Shown: positions 8,284 to 17,180, counted from the first letter of the stretch. The stretch: 64,000 nt of DNA from Variovorax sp. V213 (GCF_041154455.1 NZ_AP028664.1:4279001-4343000); one strand, 5' to 3'. The notes: generated from the sequence alone by a model not told the origin. Numbers and translations: made by a program.

Positions 8284-10347
8284 ATGTTTGTATTGTTTGA
8301 AGAAGCCGGCAAGTACCTCGGCGGCCGCGTGCTGTCGGAGGCCGAAGCATCGGCGCAGGTCGAGCTCGACACCGGCAAGCGCGTCAAGGTCAAGGGCGCC
8401 AACATCGTCCTGCGTTTCGAGAAGCCGGCGCCGGCCGAGCTGATCGCCGAAGCGCGCGCCCTCGCTGCCGCGATGGACCTCGACCTGGCCTGGGAATTTG
8501 CGCCGGAGGGAGAGTTCGGCTACGGCGAGCTTGCATCCGACTATTTCAGCGACAAGCCTGCACTCGCGCAGCAGGCCGCCGCGCTGTTCGCGCTTTTCGA
8601 GGCGCCGCACTACTTTCGCCGCGCCGGCAAGGGGCGCTTCAAGAAAGCGCCCGCCGAGATCCTGCAGCAGGCGCTGGCTGCCATCGAGAAGAAAAAGGTC
8701 ATCCAGGCGCAGATCGTCGAATGGGCCGGACAGCTGGCCGAGGGCGTGTGCCCGCCGCCGATCCGCGAACAGCTCTACAAGATCCTGTTCAAGCCGGACA
8801 AGAACGCGCCCGAATACAAGGCCGTGGTCGATGCCGCGCGCGCCACGCAGCGCCCGCCGCTCGAACTGCTGGAGCGCGCCGGCGCCATCGACTCGCCCTA
8901 CCAGTTCCACTGGCGGCGCTTCCTGTTCGAGAACTTTCCCAAGGGCACCGGTTTTCCGGCGCTCGCCGCACCGGCCATCGTGGACGAGCTGCCGGTTGCC
9001 GCGGGCGTGGAGGCATTCTCGATCGACGATTCGCAAACCACCGAGATCGATGATGCGCTGTCGGTGCAGGGCCTGGGCAGCGGCACCGTCACGGTGGGCG
9101 TCCACATCGCGGCGCCCGGCCTGGCGCTGACGCCGGGCAGCCCCATCGACCAGGTGGCGCGCACGCGCATGTCCACCGTCTACATGCCGGGCTACAAGAT
9201 CACGATGCTGCCCGACGAGGTGGTCAACGCCTACACGCTGCTCGAAGGGGGCGACCGGCCCGCGGTGTCGCTCTACGTGCGCTTCGACGAGGCCACGCTC
9301 GAGCTGCAATCGAGCGAGACGAAGCTCGAACGCGTGCCGATCGTGGCCAACCTGCGGCACGACCAGCTCGACAGCGTCGTCACGCAGCCCTGGCTCGAGG
9401 ACGCATCGTTCTCGAACGAGAACACCCCCGAAGCGGCTGCGAAACTGCGCGCTCCTTTGTCCTTCCTGTTCCGGCTCGCGAAGCAGCTCAAGGCCCAGCG
9501 CGAAGTGGTGCGCGGCAAGCCCGAGAACTTCAATCGGCCCGACTACAACTTCCGGCTGGTCGGCAACGACGGCGAGCCGAACGGCAGCGAGCAGGTGCAG
9601 ATCACCACGCGCCAGCGCGGCGCGCCGCTCGACCTGATCGTGTCCGAAGCGATGATCCTGGCCAACAGCAGCTGGGGCGGCTGGCTCGGCGAGCTCGGCG
9701 TGCCCGGCCTCTACCGCAGCCAGGCCAGCCTGGCGCCCGGCATCAAGGTGCGCATGGGCACGCGGGCCCTGCCGCACGCGGGCCTCGGCGTGAAGAGCTA
9801 TGCCTGGAGCACCTCGCCGCTGCGCCGCTACACCGACCTCGTGAACCAGTGGCAGATCATCGCCGCCGCGCGCCACGGCAAGACCGCCGCGCTGGCCGCG
9901 CCCTTCAAGCCGAAGGATGCCGACCTGTTCTCGATTCTCTCGGGCTTCGACGCCGCCTACGCGACCTACAACGCCTACCAGGGCGGCATGGAACGCTTCT
10001 GGACGCTCAAGTACCTGCAGCAGCAGGGCATCACCGAGCTCGAGGCGACCGTCATCAAGGACATCCAGAACGGCGCCCTGGTGCGTGCGGACACGCTGCC
10101 GCTGGTGTTTCCGGTGGCGGGCCAGCAGGAGCGCGGCGCACGCCTGCGCGTAAAGCTCGGCGAGATCGACGAAATCGCACTCGACGTGCACGGCACGGTG
10201 CTCGAGCGCCTCGACGCACCCAAGGCCGATGCCGCGGCCGAGGAAGAAGAAGGCGGCGACGAGGAACTGGAAGAAGTCGCGGGCCCCATCGCCATTGCCG
10301 TCGATCTCACCGACAGCGAGGCGGCACCCGAGAACACACCGGCATGA
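8284..10347 (+). CDS. RNB-domain exoribonuclease (RNase II family)
   Basis: A 687-residue 3'-to-5' exoribonuclease of the RNase II/R superfamily, expected to degrade single-stranded RNA processively in the cytoplasm. The catalytic RNB region begins near residue 243 with FSIDDSQTTEIDDALSV, which holds the cluster of Asp/Glu metal ligands, followed by VGVHIAAP and the YMPGYKITMLPDE stretch. A conserved SPLRRYTDL segment is near 508. The N-terminal half differs from E. coli RNase II and lacks an obvious cold-shock pair, and the C terminus ends in a Glu-rich acidic tail. I therefore leave open whether it should be called RNase II or a separate RNB subgroup. The downstream gene starts 82 bases later. 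Confidence 0.88.
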   Translation: MFVLFEEAGKYLGGRVLSEAEASAQVELDTGKRVKVKGANIVLRFEKPAPAELIAEARALAAAMDLDLAWEFAPEGEFGYGELASDYFSDKPALAQQAAALFALFEAPHYFRRAGKGRFKKAPAEILQQALAAIEKKKVIQAQIVEWAGQLAEGVCPPPIREQLYKILFKPDKNAPEYKAVVDAARATQRPPLELLERAGAIDSPYQFHWRRFLFENFPKGTGFPALAAPAIVDELPVAAGVEAFSIDDSQTTEIDDALSVQGLGSGTVTVGVHIAAPGLALTPGSPIDQVARTRMSTVYMPGYKITMLPDEVVNAYTLLEGGDRPAVSLYVRFDEATLELQSSETKLERVPIVANLRHDQLDSVVTQPWLEDASFSNENTPEAAAKLRAPLSFLFRLAKQLKAQREVVRGKPENFNRPDYNFRLVGNDGEPNGSEQVQITTRQRGAPLDLIVSEAMILANSSWGGWLGELGVPGLYRSQASLAPGIKVRMGTRALPHAGLGVKSYAWSTSPLRRYTDLVNQWQIIAAARHGKTAALAAPFKPKDADLFSILSGFDAAYATYNAYQGGMERFWTLKYLQQQGITELEATVIKDIQNGALVRADTLPLVFPVAGQQERGARLRVKLGEIDEIALDVHGTVLERLDAPKADAAAEEEEGGDEELEEVAGPIAIAVDLTDSEAAPENTPA

Positions 10348-10429
10348 GCACCGCCCGGCCACCCGAAGTTGCCCAGCACCGCAGCCCGCAGGGCAGAGGC
10401 CATCCAATGAGCCCGGAGGACCGTCGTCC

Positions 10430-11281
10430 ATGAACTTCAGGGACCTGAGCACGCTGCAGATCGCACTCGGCGTGTCGGTCATCGTGCACGCCGCACTTCT
10501 GGCGGTGCGCTTCGTCGACCCCGAGTCGTTCAACCGGGTATTCAGCGAAACACCGCTCGAAGTGATCCTGGTCAACAGCAAGACCCATGACAAGCCCGAC
10601 GCCAAGACCCGGGTGATGGCGCAGACCTCGCTCGCGGGCGGCGGCGACCTCGAACGGGGCCGCGCCACCAGCCCACTGCCACCGTCGAGCTTCACCGCCG
10701 TGGGCGATTCGATCGAGGAAGCGCGGCGCCAGGTCGAGGCCATGCAGGCCCAGCAGATGCAGCTGCTCGCGCAACTCAAGCGCGACCTGGCCGCCATGCC
10801 AGCGCCGGACCCGCGCGCCTCGGGCGATCCGAAGGAAGCCGTTGCGCGCGAGGAAAAACGGCGACAGATGGTGGAGCTGCTGGCCGAAATCGAACGGCGC
10901 GTGAACGAAGAAAACGCGCGTCCCAAGAAACGCTACCTGAGCCCCTCCACGCGCGAGGCGGCCTATGCCATCTACGTGGACACGTTGCGTCGCCGCATCG
11001 AGCTGCGAGGCACCGAGAACTTCCCCACGGCGGCCGGCAAGAAGCTCTATGGCGAGCTCAAGATGACGATCACCATCAACCACGACGGCAAGCTGCTCGA
11101 TACGGTGGTGGACGAAAGCTCGGGCGACACCACGCTCGACCGCCGTGCCAAGGCCATCGTGCACAGCATCGGCAACTTCGGCAAGTTCACCGATGCGATG
11201 CGCAAGGAAACCGACCAGATCGTGCTGCAGTCGCGCTTCAAGTTCACGCGCGACGAAACCATCGAGCTCTCCTCCCAATAG
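10430..11281 (+). CDS. TonB-like energy transducer protein
   Basis: A 283-residue protein with an uncleaved N-terminal membrane anchor (about residues 9-28) and a middle region rich in Glu, Ala, Gln and Arg that looks helical (residues 95-170), unlike the Pro-Lys linker of classical TonB. The C-terminal domain of about 100 residues has a TonB_C pattern: GELKMTITINHDGKLLDTVVDESSG, then a Phe-rich end. TonB proteins carry proton-motive energy to outer membrane receptors; no exbB, exbD or receptor gene is nearby, so its receptor is unknown. The ATG at 10430 is preceded by GGAGGA at nine bases. The frame upstream overlaps the exoribonuclease tail and is not coding. Confidence 0.75.
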   Translation: MNFRDLSTLQIALGVSVIVHAALLAVRFVDPESFNRVFSETPLEVILVNSKTHDKPDAKTRVMAQTSLAGGGDLERGRATSPLPPSSFTAVGDSIEEARRQVEAMQAQQMQLLAQLKRDLAAMPAPDPRASGDPKEAVAREEKRRQMVELLAEIERRVNEENARPKKRYLSPSTREAAYAIYVDTLRRRIELRGTENFPTAAGKKLYGELKMTITINHDGKLLDTVVDESSGDTTLDRRAKAIVHSIGNFGKFTDAMRKETDQIVLQSRFKFTRDETIELSSQ

Positions 11282-11309
11282 CATCGCAACAACGGCGAAC
11301 CACGGCACC

Positions 11310-12167
11310 ATGGACCTGTACTGCGTAGTGGGCAACCCCGTCGAGCACAGCCGCTCGCCCCGCATTCATGCCCGATTTGCCGAGCTCTGCGGCCAACAGA
11401 TGGACTACAGCCGGCGGCTCGTGCCGATCGGCGCGTTCGCCGAAGGCATTGCCGGCTTCAGGCGCGAGGCCGCCGAGCGCGGCGACACCGCACGCGGCTG
11501 CAACGTCACTGTGCCTTTCAAGTTCGACGCCGCCGCCATCGCGCAGCACACCAGCGAGCGAGCGCTGCTCGCGCAGGCGGTCAACACGCTGTGCTTCGAG
11601 CCTGACGGCAGCATTCACGCCGACAACACCGACGGCATCGGCCTCGTCAACGACATCGTGCACAACGCCGGCGTACCGCTCGCAGGCTGCGAGCTGCTGC
11701 TCATCGGCGCGGGCGGCGCGGCTGCCGGCGTGCTGGGGCCATTGCTCGATGCGGGCGTCTCGCGCATCGTGGTGGCCAACCGGACGGTCGGCAAGGCCAT
11801 GTCCCTGGTGCAGCGCCATGCCGCCCTGGCACTGCGCCACGGCGCCACGCTCGAAGCATGGGCGCTCGACGAAGTACCCGGCAATTTCGGCGTGGTGGTC
11901 AATGCCACGGCCTCCAGCCTGGCGGGCGATGCGGTGCCGGTGCGCGCGCAGGTGCTGCGCGCGGGCGCCCTCGCCGTCGACCTGATGTACGGACCCGCCG
12001 CCGCCGGTTTCATGGCCTGGGCCGAAGCGCACGGCGGCGTCGCGCGCGACGGGCTCGGCATGCTGGTCGAGCAGGCGGCCGAGGCGTTCGAGATCTGGCG
12101 CGGCGTGCGCCCGCCCGCCGCGCAGGTGCTGGCCGAGCTGCGCGCCTCGCTTGCCGCCGGCCAATGA
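11310..12167 (+). CDS. aroE: Shikimate dehydrogenase
   Basis: Reduces 3-dehydroshikimate to shikimate with NADPH, the fourth step of the shikimate pathway. At 285 residues it has the standard length. The substrate-binding N-terminal SRSPRIH, the catalytic Lys in NVTVPFK near residue 72, the Asp in ADNTDGIG near 108, the Rossmann GAGGAAAGV near 133 and the NADP-specific NRT motif near 156 are all present. It starts 28 bases after the TonB-like gene and its TGA overlaps the mtgA start in an ATGA, so aroE and mtgA are translationally coupled. aroG, another enzyme of the same pathway, lies about 10 kb away on the other strand. Confidence 0.96.
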   Translation: MDLYCVVGNPVEHSRSPRIHARFAELCGQQMDYSRRLVPIGAFAEGIAGFRREAAERGDTARGCNVTVPFKFDAAAIAQHTSERALLAQAVNTLCFEPDGSIHADNTDGIGLVNDIVHNAGVPLAGCELLLIGAGGAAAGVLGPLLDAGVSRIVVANRTVGKAMSLVQRHAALALRHGATLEAWALDEVPGNFGVVVNATASSLAGDAVPVRAQVLRAGALAVDLMYGPAAAGFMAWAEAHGGVARDGLGMLVEQAAEAFEIWRGVRPPAAQVLAELRASLAAGQ

Positions 12168-12907
12168 AGGGCCTGCTGCGCCTGGTCGCCTGCCTGCTGT
12201 TGGCGGGCCTGGCGATGGAGCTTTTCTTCGTGGCGCGCATCGCGGCCATGGCGGTGGTCGATCCGCAAAGCACCGCGTTCCAGCGCTCCGAAGCCTGGCA
12301 GATCGCGATTCACCAGGGCAGCAAGGGCGCATGGCGCCAGGAGTGGGTGCCCTACACGCAGATCAGCGACAACCTCAAGCGTGCCGTCATCGCCAGCGAG
12401 GATGCCGACTTCATCGACCACAACGGCGTGGAATGGGAAGCCATCGAGCGCGCGCGGCAGCGCAATGCCAAGGCCGAGGAGCTTGCCGCCCGGCGCGCGG
12501 CGCGTGCCGTGGCGCGCGGCAAGCCGGTGCGCCCGGTGCAATTGCGAGGCGGCTCCACCATCACGCAGCAGCTTGCGAAGAACCTGCTGCTCTCGGGCGA
12601 GCGCACGCTGCTGCGCAAAGGCCAGGAGCTGGTGCTCGCCACGCTGCTCGAGGTGCTGCTCGACAAGCGCCGCATCCTCGAGATCTATCTCAACAACGTC
12701 GAATGGGGCGAAGGCGTGTTCGGCGCCGAGGCGGCGGCCCAGTACTACTTCAGGAAGCCCGCCTCGCGGCTGAGCGCCGGGGAAGCCGCACGACTGGCCG
12801 TGATGCTGCCCAGCCCGAAGTTCTTCGAACGCAGGCTCGGCTCTTCTTATCTCAGCGGCCGGGCATCGACGATCGTGGCACGGATGCCGGCAGCCGAGCT
12901 GCCCTGA
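12164..12907 (+). CDS. mtgA: Monofunctional biosynthetic peptidoglycan glycosyltransferase
   Basis: GT51-family enzyme that polymerises lipid II without a transpeptidase domain, anchored by an N-terminal helix (residues 5-28) with the catalytic domain in the periplasm. Its 247 residues match MtgA. The catalytic Glu is at about 79 in the ASEDADF motif, followed by the conserved RGGSTITQQLAKNL, the RKGQELVLATLLE stretch with the second Glu, and ILEIYLNNVEWGEGVFG. It overlaps aroE by four bases. Its 3' end overlaps the convergent DUF2809 gene by 56 bases. Confidence 0.95.
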   Translation: MKGLLRLVACLLLAGLAMELFFVARIAAMAVVDPQSTAFQRSEAWQIAIHQGSKGAWRQEWVPYTQISDNLKRAVIASEDADFIDHNGVEWEAIERARQRNAKAEELAARRAARAVARGKPVRPVQLRGGSTITQQLAKNLLLSGERTLLRKGQELVLATLLEVLLDKRRILEIYLNNVEWGEGVFGAEAAAQYYFRKPASRLSAGEAARLAVMLPSPKFFERRLGSSYLSGRASTIVARMPAAELP

Positions 12908-13277
12908 CGGCATCCCGAAGCGCCTCGATGGCCAGCACGGCTGCAAAGCCGATCACGTAGGCCAGCACATCCCACCAGTCGGCCGTGCTGCCGAGCACGA
13001 TGCGCAGGGCGCGGTTCGGAATGTGCAGGTGCCAGGCCGATGCCAGGAACTGCCCCAACTCGACCGCCAAGCCTACGCCGAGCGCCGCCAGCGCCAGCGG
13101 CAGCACGCGCGCAACGACGAAGCTCTTGAAGACGAGGTAGACCCACACCACGGCCAGCACGTCGCCGAAGAAACTCCGCAACCAGCCCCAGCGCGCACCG
13201 ACGGTGGCCAGCAGCACGAGAACAAGGAACAGGGCCACCGCCCACGCCAGAGAAAGAGGATCGAAACGCCATCGCAT
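12852..13277 (-). CDS. DUF2809 family membrane protein
   Basis: A protein of about 141 residues with four hydrophobic segments. The pattern LRSFFGDVLAVVWVYLVFKSF, then LAVELGQFL, RIVLGSTADWWDVLAYVIGF, matches DUF2809 proteins, which are small VanZ-like inner membrane proteins of unknown function. The start at 13277 (MRWRFDPLSLAW) is favoured because upstream Met codons run into the divergent acyltransferase gene and lack hydrophobic, family-like sequence. The C-terminal 56 bases overlap the mtgA end on the other strand. Function is not known. Confidence 0.7.
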   Translation of the reverse strand: MRWRFDPLSLAWAVALFLVLVLLATVGARWGWLRSFFGDVLAVVWVYLVFKSFVVARVLPLALAALGVGLAVELGQFLASAWHLHIPNRALRIVLGSTADWWDVLAYVIGFAAVLAIEALRDAVRAARLPASVPRSSMPGR

Positions 13278-13296
13278 GCCCCGTATCATCGCGCCC

Positions 13297-14193
13297 ATGC
13301 TGGCAAAGCTCACGGGTTGGTTGTTGTTGGGGATCGTCCGCTTGCTCACGGGGGCCCAGGCACGGTGGTACGGCTGTCCGCCCAAGGCCGAGCAGCGCAT
13401 CTATTTCGCCAACCACCAGAGCCACGCCGACCTCGTGATGATCTGGGCCGCGCTGCCCGAGGAACTGCGCAGCATCACGCGGCCGATTGCGGCGCGCGAC
13501 TACTGGGCCAACACGCCGTTCAAGCGCTGGATCACGACCGAGGTGTTCAACGCGGTGTATGTGGAGCGCGCGGCCGCGGCGCCCGGCTCGGCTGCACCCG
13601 CCCCGGCGGAAACCGAGGTCCCGCCGCCGCCTGCACGTGCCGTCGCCGCACCGCCGGCCGAGCGCATCGAACCCTCGATGGAACCGCTGCTGCCGATCGC
13701 ACCGTTCCTGGTCGACGTCACTCCCGAGGCGGTGGACGAAGTACAGGGGCGGCTCGACCTCCCTGCTCCGCCACCACCGCCACCACCACCACCACCGCCG
13801 CCTCCCCCTCCGGCCCAGCCCCCGGCCACGGAAAACACGGCGCCGTCAGCCCCCGCTGCAGCCCCCGCGCCCGATCCGATTGCACCGCTGGTCGAGGCGC
13901 TGCGCAGCGGCGATTCGATCATCATCTTTCCCGAAGGCACGCGCGGCCACACCGGGGAGCCGCAAAAATTCAAGTCGGGCCTCTACACGCTCGCGACGAT
14001 GTTTCCCGAGGTGGTGCTGGTGCCCGCGTGGATCGACAACGTGCAGCGCGTCATGCCCAAGGGCGAGATCGTGCCGGTGCCGATCCTGTGCTCCGTCACT
14101 TTCGGTGCGCCGATCCGCGTCGAGGAAGGCGAAGAGCGCCGTCCCTTCCTCGATCGCGCCCGTGCCGCCGTGATCGCATTGCGCGACGTCTGA
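13297..14193 (+). CDS. PlsC-type 1-acylglycerol-3-phosphate acyltransferase with proline-tract insert
   Basis: A 298-residue acyltransferase of the PlsC/LPLAT family, which transfers acyl chains to lysophosphatidate in phospholipid synthesis at the inner membrane. The catalytic HX4D motif (NHQSHAD, His 40 and Asp 45) and the phosphate-binding FPEGTR (about 211-216) are both present. Between these blocks sits an insertion of about 105 residues (roughly 91-195), rich in Ala, Pro and Glu and containing 15 consecutive prolines. Without it the protein would have the usual size of about 195 residues. An alternative ATG is at 13276. A CdsA-like gene starts 13 bases downstream, so the two probably act in sequence. 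Confidence 0.85.
   Translation: MLAKLTGWLLLGIVRLLTGAQARWYGCPPKAEQRIYFANHQSHADLVMIWAALPEELRSITRPIAARDYWANTPFKRWITTEVFNAVYVERAAAAPGSAAPAPAETEVPPPPARAVAAPPAERIEPSMEPLLPIAPFLVDVTPEAVDEVQGRLDLPAPPPPPPPPPPPPPPPAQPPATENTAPSAPAAAPAPDPIAPLVEALRSGDSIIIFPEGTRGHTGEPQKFKSGLYTLATMFPEVVLVPAWIDNVQRVMPKGEIVPVPILCSVTFGAPIRVEEGEERRPFLDRARAAVIALRDV
13768..13812 (+). repeat. CCN triplet run encoding 15 prolines
   Basis: Forty-five bases of CCG, CCA, CCT and CCC codons, with five consecutive CCA, code for an unbroken polyproline stretch inside the PlsC insert. Such triplet runs can change length by slippage. Polyproline runs of this size normally need EF-P for translation. Confidence 0.9.
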
Positions 14194-14206
14194 GCGGAAC
14201 CTTGCA

Positions 14207-15196
14207 ATGAACCAGTTCCTGCGCAGCCTCACCCCGACCCAGCAGGTCGCGGCCCTTTTTCTCATCGTCTTCGGCCTGCTCGTGATCGTGAGCACCACGG
14301 CCTTCTTCCTGACCTTCAGGGAACGCCGCAACCCCGTGCACGACGCCGCCTGGCAAGCCGAGCTGGCGCACTACCGCAAGCTGCTGGGCACCACCTGGTT
14401 CATGGTGATCGTGTTCTGGGTCGGCTGGGCCTTGGGCGAAACGGTGGCCACCGTGCTGTTCGCGCTCATCGCCTTCTTTGCGCTGCGCGAGTTCATCACG
14501 CTCTCGCCCACGCGGCGCGGCGACCACCGCAGCCTGATCCTCGCGTTCTTCGTGGTGCTGCCGATCCAGTTCTGGCTCGTGGCCACCGCGCGCTTCGACC
14601 TGTTCACCGTGTTCATTCCGGTCTACGTGTTCCTCGCGATCCCGGTCGCGAGCGCGCTGGCCGACGACCCGAGCCATTTTCTCGAGCGCAACGCCAAGCT
14701 GCAGTGGGGCATCATGGTCTGCGTCTACGGCATGAGCCACGTGCCGGCACTGCTGCTCCTGAGCTTTCCGGGCTACGAGGGCAAGAGCGCCTTTCTCGTG
14801 TTCTTCCTGGTGTTCGTGGTGCAGACCTCGGTGCTGGTGCAACACGTGATTTCGCGCCGCACGCAGCGCAAGCCCTTTGCGCCCAACGTGAGCCGCAGCT
14901 TCAACTGGACCAGCTGGGGCATCGGCATTGGGGTGGCCAGCCTGGTGGGTGCGCTGTTCTCGTTCATCACGCCTTTCAAGTTCGGCCAGGCGCTCGCGGT
15001 GTCCGTCATCGCCTGCATCGCGGGCTCGATGGGCCACCTGGTGATGAAGGCGCTCAAGCGCGATCGCGGCATTCCCAACTGGGGCAAGAAGGGCGTGGGC
15101 GTGACGGGTGCGAACGGCCTGCTCGACCGCGTCGACGCGCTGTGCTTCGCGGCGCCCATCTTCTTTCACTCGATCCGCTGGTACTTCAACCTCTGA
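14207..15196 (+). CDS. CdsA-like phosphatidate cytidylyltransferase (YnbB type)
   Basis: A 329-residue polytopic membrane protein with about eight hydrophobic segments, related to enzymes that make CDP-diacylglycerol from phosphatidate and CTP. The C-terminal signature region is present but altered: KRDRGIPNWG stands where KR...KDWG is usual, and VTGANGLLDRVD replaces the usual PGHGGxxDRxD. The DRVD is kept, but the upstream Asp and the His-Gly-Gly are not. This form resembles the YnbB-like CdsA paralogues that sit next to PlsC genes. It starts 13 bases after the PlsC-like gene, and ruvC follows one base after its stop. A housekeeping cdsA is expected elsewhere. Confidence 0.82.
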   Translation: MNQFLRSLTPTQQVAALFLIVFGLLVIVSTTAFFLTFRERRNPVHDAAWQAELAHYRKLLGTTWFMVIVFWVGWALGETVATVLFALIAFFALREFITLSPTRRGDHRSLILAFFVVLPIQFWLVATARFDLFTVFIPVYVFLAIPVASALADDPSHFLERNAKLQWGIMVCVYGMSHVPALLLLSFPGYEGKSAFLVFFLVFVVQTSVLVQHVISRRTQRKPFAPNVSRSFNWTSWGIGIGVASLVGALFSFITPFKFGQALAVSVIACIAGSMGHLVMKALKRDRGIPNWGKKGVGVTGANGLLDRVDALCFAAPIFFHSIRWYFNL

Positions 15197-15197
15197 C

Positions 15198-15746
15198 ATG
15201 CGCATTCTCGGCATCGACCCCGGCCTTCTGACCACCGGCTTCGGCGTGGTGGATGCGGACGGCCATGCGCTGCGCTATGTCGCGAGCGGCACCATCAGCA
15301 CGCGGCACCTGGGCAGCGGCAATCTTCCGGCGCGCCTCAAGGTGCTGTTCGATGGCATCGCCGAAATCACCGCGCGCTACCAGCCCGATGCCTCGGCCGT
15401 CGAGATCATCTTCGTCAACGTCAACCCGCAATCGACGCTGCTGCTGGGCCAGGCGCGCGGCGCCTGTGTGACCTCGCTGGTGAACAGCAACCTCACGGTG
15501 GCCGAATACACGGCCCTGCAGATGAAGAAGGCCGTGGCCGGCCACGGCCAGGCCGCCAAGGCCCAGGTGCAGGAGATGGTGAAGCGCCTGCTCGACCTGC
15601 CGGGACTGCCGGGCGCCGATGCTGCCGACGCGCTGGGCATTGCCATCACGCATGCGCAGGTGGGCCGGTCGATGGCGCGGCTGGCCGAAGCTGCCGAGCT
15701 GTCGAAGACCCACGCCGGCACCTACCGACAGGGACGTTCGCGCTGA
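15198..15746 (+). CDS. ruvC: Crossover junction endodeoxyribonuclease RuvC
   Basis: Resolves Holliday junctions in recombination and repair together with RuvAB. The 182 residues match the family. Acidic catalytic residues are visible: Asp 7 in GIDPG, Glu about 69 in AVEIIF, and the two Asp in GADAADALGIA near 143-146. FVNVNPQSTLLLGQARG is also diagnostic. The ATG lies one base after the CdsA-like stop (TGACATG), so translation may be coupled. ruvA and ruvB are not in the window. The stop is one base from the convergent SHMT-like gene. Confidence 0.97.
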   Translation: MRILGIDPGLLTTGFGVVDADGHALRYVASGTISTRHLGSGNLPARLKVLFDGIAEITARYQPDASAVEIIFVNVNPQSTLLLGQARGACVTSLVNSNLTVAEYTALQMKKAVAGHGQAAKAQVQEMVKRLLDLPGLPGADAADALGIAITHAQVGRSMARLAEAAELSKTHAGTYRQGRSR

Positions 15747-15747
15747 C

Positions 15748-17106
15748 TCAGCGAACGATGTAGCGCAGGCCGCCCTGGCGTGTGCGGCGCTCGCGCACCT
15801 CGGCGGCCACGGAGGCCGCGTCCCCTTCGAGCGCGCGGGCGATCCACGAGGCAAGCTGCGGCATGTCTTCGGGCGTGAAACCGAGCCGCACGATTTCCGG
15901 TACGCCGAGTCGCAAGCCGTTGACGTCCCCTTCGACCGGCGCCATGGGCAGGCCGATGCCGCAGGCCAACAGGCCGCCGCGGGCGAGTTTCTTCGCGGCC
16001 TGCTGGCCCCCGCCCCAGCGCGCGGCCGCTACAGCGAACTGATGCGATTGCGTGAAGCCGCGCGCCTTGGCGAACACCGGCAATCCCTCGGCATCGAGGG
16101 CACGCGCAAGCGCCTGCGCGGTGTCGCGCATGGCCTCTGCATACACCCTGCCATGCACTTTCCAGTCGAGCAGGCCGCGGGCCAGCGCCGCGGTGCGCCC
16201 CGCATCGGAATTGGCGGTGAGGCCAGGGTAGGCGATGGCGTCGATGCGCTCCATCAGCGCTGCGTCGTTCGACACGATCAGCCCGCCCGCCGGGCCGCCG
16301 AGACTCTTGTAGGTGCTCATGGTGACCGCATGCGCGCCCTCCTCGAGCGGCTGTGGCCAGGCCTTGCCGGCCACCATGCCCGACAGGTGCGCGGCATCAA
16401 AGAGCAGCTTGGCGCCCACGCTGTCCGCAATCTCGCGCATCGCCGGCACCGGGTGCGGAAAGAGGTTCAGGCTGCCGCCGATGGTGATGAGCCTGGGCCT
16501 CACTTCGCGCGCCAGCCTTGCCAGCGCGGCCACGTCGACGGTGTATCCGTCGGCATCGACCGGCGCCGGCACGGTCTTCAGTCCGTAGAGCCCGGCCGCG
16601 CCCGCCGCATGGTGCGTGACATGGCCGCCGATGGCCGGCGGCGGCGCAATGATGGTGTCGCCCGGCTGGCAGGTCGCCATGAACACGTAGAGATTCGACA
16701 GCGCTCCGGAGCTCACGCGCACTTCGGCGAACTTCGAGCCGAACACCTCGGCAGCCAGCTCTGCCGCGATGACCTCGATGCGCTCGATGGCCTCCAGGCC
16801 CGCCTCGTACTTGTCGCCTGGATAGCCGAGCGACGCGCGCGAGCCCAGCCCGCGCGACAGCAGCGCCTCCGCGGCCGGGTTCATCACGTTGGTGGCGGGG
16901 TTGAGGTTCAGCCCCTCCCGGTCGTGGATGCGGTGGTTGTCGTCGACCAGCCTTTCGATCTCGGCCACCACACCCGCGGCATCTCGCGCGGCGGCATCTC
17001 CGGCAATTGCGAGCACATGCTCTTCGCTGGCGGCGGGAACCCAGGGGCGGCGTTGGAGGGCGGCGGGCATGCGGCGTGTCTCGCTGGAAGTGTTGAGGGG
17101 GCCCAT
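15748..17106 (-). CDS. Serine hydroxymethyltransferase-like PLP enzyme (divergent paralogue)
   Basis: A protein of about 452 residues in the GlyA fold. It carries NPATNVMNP, the LGYPGDKYE-like active-site loop, FDAAHLSGMVAG, and the PLP lysine in STYKSLGGPAGG (about residue 267). Housekeeping GlyA has THKTLRGPR at that place; here His is Tyr and the two Arg are Gly and Ala, so the tetrahydrofolate and substrate contacts may differ. It could be a serine/threonine/alpha-methylserine aldolase or hydroxymethyltransferase. The start is uncertain: Met at 17106 is used, and Met at 17070 is also plausible. A LysR regulator is divergently transcribed 74 bases away, suggesting substrate-induced expression. 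Confidence 0.72.
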   Translation of the reverse strand: MGPLNTSSETRRMPAALQRRPWVPAASEEHVLAIAGDAAARDAAGVVAEIERLVDDNHRIHDREGLNLNPATNVMNPAAEALLSRGLGSRASLGYPGDKYEAGLEAIERIEVIAAELAAEVFGSKFAEVRVSSGALSNLYVFMATCQPGDTIIAPPPAIGGHVTHHAAGAAGLYGLKTVPAPVDADGYTVDVAALARLAREVRPRLITIGGSLNLFPHPVPAMREIADSVGAKLLFDAAHLSGMVAGKAWPQPLEEGAHAVTMSTYKSLGGPAGGLIVSNDAALMERIDAIAYPGLTANSDAGRTAALARGLLDWKVHGRVYAEAMRDTAQALARALDAEGLPVFAKARGFTQSHQFAVAAARWGGGQQAAKKLARGGLLACGIGLPMAPVEGDVNGLRLGVPEIVRLGFTPEDMPQLASWIARALEGDAASVAAEVRERRTRQGGLRYIVR

Positions 17107-17180
17107 CGTCGCCCGCACCTTCACCAACGGCAACACGGATAATCTGGGCCTGAGCCATAGAAATACTTGCCCTCTTTTCA

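Noticed and set aside
7576..10926. A 1116-codon open frame on the minus strand
   Set aside because: It is antisense to the YqiA-like, exoribonuclease and TonB-like genes, has no recognisable domains and an Arg/Leu/Ala/His composition typical of GC-rich shadow frames.
15748..17106. Housekeeping serine hydroxymethyltransferase (glyA)
   Set aside because: The PLP-lysine motif lacks the conserved His and Arg residues of GlyA, and a LysR gene is paired with it, so a paralogue is more likely.
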